Assembly: GCA_944320195.1 (NCBI GenBank)
Contig: CALUGP010000012.1
Span: 1 to 64,000, forward strand
DNA length: 64,000 nucleotides
Reading direction: 5' to 3'
From: an uncultured Prevotella sp.
Lineage (GTDB): Bacteria; Bacteroidota; Bacteroidia; Bacteroidales; Bacteroidaceae
Shown: piece after piece, positions 59,966-64,000 of the stretch
Layout: every line of letters starts with the position of its first letter
Numbering within the stretch: position 1 is the stretch's first letter
The notes under the pieces: model-generated
Told to the model about the DNA's origin: nothing
The model's database searches: none
Seen by the model: only the letters and a program-made list of their open reading frames with translations
Translations under genes and position numbers: made by a program

Positions 59966-60030
59966 GACTGACAATTTTGTCAGTCAGCATGTGACACATG
60001 TGTCAGTTTCCCCTTTGGCACGCTTTTCGC
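59966..60030 (+). promoter_or_regulatory. Candidate sigma-54 promoter of groESL with two palindromic sites
   Basis: TGGCACG (60016-60022), four bases and TCGC (60027-60030) match the sigma-54 -24/-12 layout with exact spacing; only one core base differs (TCGC for TTGC). Upstream are two inverted repeats of the same half-site: GACTGACA-ATTT-TGTCAGTC (59966-59985) and TGACACATGTGTCA (59992-60005). No ordinary TAnnTTTG box is seen before groES. The sites could bind an activator of the NtrC type or a repressor. Confidence 0.5.
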
Positions 60031-60102
60031 TATAAAGTTGGCGGACGCGCCGGAAGGAGCGGACAAATATATTAAGGTATATAACATTAAAATATAAGAA
60101 CT

Positions 60103-60375
60103 ATGAACATCAAACCATTGGCAGACAGAGTGCTGGTACAACCCGCACCAGCTGAAGAGAAAATCGGCGGTATCATAATTCCTGATACGGCCAAAGAGAA
60201 ACCTTTGCACGGAAAAGTCATCGCTACAGGCAAGGGCACAAATGATGAAGAAATGGTGCTTAAGGCCGGTGACGAGGTGCTTTACGGCAAATATGCGGGT
60301 ACTGAGCTTGAGTTTGAGGGTGAGAAATACCTGATGATGCGCCAGAGCGACGTGCTCGCAGTGATTGAAAAATAA
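60103..60375 (+). CDS. groES: Co-chaperonin GroES
   Basis: The 90-residue protein has the full GroES sequence: [14 protein letters not shown], the mobile loop with [15 protein letters not shown], and [19 protein letters not shown]. It caps the GroEL ring during ATP-driven folding in the cytosol. It is followed by groEL after 31 nt. Confidence 0.98.
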   Translation: MNIKPLADRVLVQPAPAEEKIGGIIIPDTAKEKPLHGKVIATGKGTNDEEMVLKAGDEVLYGKYAGTELEFEGEKYLMMRQSDVLAVIEK

Positions 60376-60391
60376 AAAGGTTAAAAAGTAA

Positions 60392-62035
<1,644 letters not shown>

Positions 62036-62057
62036 AATTGCAAACTTAAGATAACAA

Positions 62058-62091
62058 AAAGAGGGGTGCCTGTTGTAGCGCCCCTCTTTTT
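62058..62091 (+). terminator. Intrinsic terminator of groESL
   Basis: AAAGAGGGGTGC and GCGCCCCTCTTT form a GC-rich stem followed by TTTTT, 22 nt after the groEL stop. Confidence 0.9.
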
Positions 62092-62134
62092 ATTTGATTT
62101 TAGCTTGTAAGATATGTTTTTTTATATTTAAAAA

Positions 62135-62166
62135 TTTGCGGATTACGGATAAACTCTCTAACTTTG
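62135..62166 (+). promoter_or_regulatory. Promoter of a predicted small RNA
   Basis: TTTG (62135-62138), exactly 20 nt and TAACTTTG (62159-62166) make one of the best consensus matches in the window, although no gene starts nearby. Confidence 0.75.
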
Positions 62167-62171
62167 CACAT

Positions 62172-62294
62172 CGAAAATTGACATGGAAGAGAATAGATCC
62201 TAAAGTAGATATTTTTTTGATTTGTTTTAGTAGATTAGTTTTTAAGTAGTTTGTTTTTTGAAAATCGCTTGTCGTGACGACATGCGATTTTTTT
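62172..62294 (+). ncRNA. Predicted small RNA between groEL and the small membrane protein gene
   Basis: A strong promoter starts transcription near 62172 and an intrinsic terminator, AAATCGCTTGTCGT/ACGACATGCGATTT with TTTTTTT (62262-62294), ends it about 120 nt later. The RNA is AT-rich and has no frame longer than the six-codon MEENRS (62184-62204). The downstream gene has its own promoter, so the RNA appears to stand alone. It could also be a leader that is mostly terminated. No known family is recognised. Confidence 0.55.
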
Positions 62295-62350
62295 ATTTGT
62301 GCCAGAATTAAAAATAGAAGCCTTTGTTTCATAGTCTCCTTGATTTTGAT

Positions 62351-62358
62351 TACCTTTG
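62351..62358 (+). promoter_or_regulatory. Promoter -7 box of the small membrane protein / kinase-RapZ operon
   Basis: TACCTTTG followed by CCGAC, with TTTC 20 nt upstream. The predicted start near 62364 supports translation from the ATG at 62414 and not from the longer frame. Confidence 0.6.
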
Positions 62359-62413
62359 CCGACAAGTTATTCGCATACGTTTCTTAAGGGTATGTGGCAA
62401 ATGGGAATACGTT

Positions 62414-62608
62414 ATGGATGTTGACAAGTATAAGATAAAATGGTGGCAATGGGTTTTGTACATTGTCGTGTCTGCCGGGCTTCTTTACATCACCAAGTCA
62501 TGGATGATGTCGCTCGGCATAATCCTGTTGTTGATATTGCTTGACCGTTGGCTCGCCGAATATGAGCGTAAGAAGCGTGGCGGCGACGAAGATGATATTT
62601 TATTGTGA
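62414..62608 (+). CDS. Small membrane protein, unknown function
   Basis: The 64-residue protein (start at MDVDKYKIKWWQW; a longer in-frame start at 62324 lies upstream of the predicted promoter) has two hydrophobic segments (about 12-28 and 31-44) and a charged tail (YERKKRGGDEDD). It lies 2 nt before the kinase-RapZ gene and is surely co-transcribed with it. I do not recognise a family. Confidence 0.75.
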   Translation: MDVDKYKIKWWQWVLYIVVSAGLLYITKSWMMSLGIILLLILLDRWLAEYERKKRGGDEDDILL

Positions 62609-62610
62609 CT

Positions 62611-64000
62611 ATGCAGAAGCTTTTGGATTTGTACAGATCATGGAGCGGATCTGCCCCGGCCGGTGTCGAACAGTTGGAAGGTGCAGGCAGCAACCGCCAG
62701 TATTATCGGATGACTGGTGCTGACGGTGGTTCGGTAATCGGCGTGATAGGCACGAGCCGCGACGAGGATCACGCGTTCATATATCTTTCTGAACATTTCA
62801 GGAAGCGTCAGCTTCCGGTGCCGCGTGTCATTGCGGTGTCAGACGATGAGCTGAGATATTTGCAAGAAGACCTTGGACGCACGTCGTTGTTTGGCGCGAT
62901 AAGCGGAGGTCGCCAGTCCGGCGGCAGGTATAACCAGCGTGAGAAGCAGTTGTTGGTAAACACGATACGCGAGCTGCCAAACATTCAGATACGTGGGGCG
63001 CGTGGACTTGATTGGTCGAATTGTTATCCGCAGCCGGAGTTCAATGAAGACAGCGTGCTTTTCGACTTGAACTATTTTAAGTATTGTTTCTTGAAGCCGG
63101 CCGATCTTGATTTCCATGAACTTAAGCTTGAAGCCAATTTCCGCCTGTTTGCCAAAGACCTTGTTGCTGAAAAGTCCGACAGCTTTATGTATCGCGACTT
63201 TCAGGCTCGCAACGTCATGCTCGACGTTAAAGGGCGTCCGTATTTCATTGATTATCAAGGCGGACGCAAGGGCCCTTATTATTATGACCTTGCTTCCTTC
63301 CTGTGGCAGGCATCCGCAAAATATTCTTATAAGCTGAGGCGCGAACTTGTTTATGAATATTACAACTCTTTGAAGTTGTATACCGAGGTTCCATCAGTGC
63401 GCCACTTTGTAGAAAGATTGAGCCTTTTCGTGCTGTTCCGCACGCTACAGGTGCTCGGCGCATATGGTTTCCGCGGATATTTTGAGCGTAAGAAGCATTT
63501 TCTTGACAGCATTCCGTCTGCAATTCAGAACCTGCGCGAGTTGCTTAAACTGAACGTGTTTGCCTATCCTTATCTTATGGATGTGTTGCGCCGGTTGACA
63601 GAGTTGCCACAGTTTGCGCAGATAGAGGAGCCGGCGCTTACTCGTGCCGATGGCTTCAAGACATCAGACAGCAAGGTGTATGTGGGGCATCCTTCTGACG
63701 GTCCGGCCACGTTCTCAAAGTATGACAACAAGGGGCCGCTCGTGGTTCGCGTGTTCAGTTTTTCTTACCACAAGGGCATTCCTGAGGATGAGAGCGGCAA
63801 TGGCGGAGGCTATGTGTTTGACTGCCGTGGCACACATAATCCCGGACGGTATGAGCCTTACAAGAAATTGACTGGGTTGGACGAGCCTGTTATCCGTTTC
63901 CTGGAGGATGACGGAGAGATTCTCACCTTCCTGGACAGCGTATATAAACTGGCTGATGTCCACGTAAGGCGTTATATCCAGCGTGGTTTTACCAGCCTGA
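62611..64000 (+). CDS. APH-type sugar kinase fused to RapZ C-terminal domain, partial
   Basis: The frame is open from the ATG at 62611 to the window end (463 codons, no stop). Residues about 20-330 are an aminoglycoside phosphotransferase-like kinase, with catalytic D196 in MYRDFQARN and metal-binding D214 in FIDYQGG, similar to the AmgK group that phosphorylates N-acetylmuramate/glucosamine. From about residue 371 the RapZ C-terminal domain follows (VRVFSFSYHKGIP, FDCRGTHNPGRYEPYKKLTG). RapZ senses glucosamine-6-phosphate in Enterobacteria; its N-terminal ATPase part is absent here. The fusion suggests a link between amino-sugar recycling and RapZ-type control. Confidence 0.88.
   Translation, partial: MQKLLDLYRSWSGSAPAGVEQLEGAGSNRQYYRMTGADGGSVIGVIGTSRDEDHAFIYLSEHFRKRQLPVPRVIAVSDDELRYLQEDLGRTSLFGAISGGRQSGGRYNQREKQLLVNTIRELPNIQIRGARGLDWSNCYPQPEFNEDSVLFDLNYFKYCFLKPADLDFHELKLEANFRLFAKDLVAEKSDSFMYRDFQARNVMLDVKGRPYFIDYQGGRKGPYYYDLASFLWQASAKYSYKLRRELVYEYYNSLKLYTEVPSVRHFVERLSLFVLFRTLQVLGAYGFRGYFERKKHFLDSIPSAIQNLRELLKLNVFAYPYLMDVLRRLTELPQFAQIEEPALTRADGFKTSDSKVYVGHPSDGPATFSKYDNKGPLVVRVFSFSYHKGIPEDESGNGGGYVFDCRGTHNPGRYEPYKKLTGLDEPVIRFLEDDGEILTFLDSVYKLADVHVRRYIQRGFTSL

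Noticed and set aside
59328-59999. Minus-strand frame of 223 codons upstream of groES
   Set aside because: Its translation runs through repeat copy J (KDGLHPSQRPSF-like text recurs in other spurious frames over repeats), lacks any domain, and covers the ThrE promoter.
62324-62413. Longer start for the small membrane protein
   Set aside because: The predicted promoter box lies inside this extension, and the extra residues look unlike a leader of a membrane protein.

Overview
The window is a chromosomal segment of a Bacteroidales bacterium, most likely a gut or rumen Prevotella or a close Prevotellaceae relative. The evidence is two SusC/SusD polysaccharide utilization loci, a hybrid two-component (HTCS) regulator, promoters of the Bacteroidetes type (TTTG, 19-20 nt, TAnnTTTG), no Shine-Dalgarno sequences, and many SPII lipoproteins. 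I see no transposase, integrase, phage gene or CRISPR array.

Layout. 1-5.5 kb: tRNA-Ser (cut by the window edge), mutS2, and a convergent kinase / HTH-like protein / orphan Vsr endonuclease operon. 5.8-10.7 kb: an accessory envelope block with three membrane proteins sharing an N-terminal zinc ribbon, a small lipoprotein and a double TonB-C protein. 10.7-11.4 kb: a structured non-coding stretch, tRNA-Thr and the small SRP RNA. 12.2-20.8 kb: a compact xylan locus (SusC, SusD, xylan-binding-type surface protein, GH10 xylanase with inserted CBM). 21-29.3 kb: housekeeping genes (pncB, GNAT, mscS, tRNA-Lys, GH28, undecaprenyl-phosphate sugar transferase, gltD-like, DUF4186). 29.8-51.2 kb: a second, larger locus of glycan-binding lipoprotein, SusC, SusD, three GH30, GH35, GH43 and a tandem GH43 enzyme, with a divergent HTCS regulator; the enzyme set suggests a galactose/arabinose-containing beta-glycan. 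51.5-57.1 kb: tRNA-Phe and the sppA-lpxK-punA-thiL operon. 57.1-64 kb: an SDR, a ThrE-type exporter, groES-groEL, a predicted small RNA, and a kinase-RapZ fusion running off the end.

The most unusual content lies between the genes. A composite repeat family occurs about eleven times: inverted copies of AAAAGGCCGTCTTTTGC form hairpins, often beside a separate 20-nt module with consensus YGYTGAWAWCCARYGNGTTR. A second class of long, nearly perfect hairpins sits at gene ends and carries the stop codons of the neighbouring genes; a related hairpin lies in frame inside mutS2. Other points of interest are a sigma-54-like groES promoter with two TGACA/TGTCA palindromes, probable leaderless starts for mutS2 and the SDR gene, a 122-bp lpxK/punA overlap, a predicted stand-alone small RNA at 62.17-62.29 kb, and a duplication scar in the zinc-ribbon cluster. 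All functional calls come from reading sequence motifs; no database search was run.
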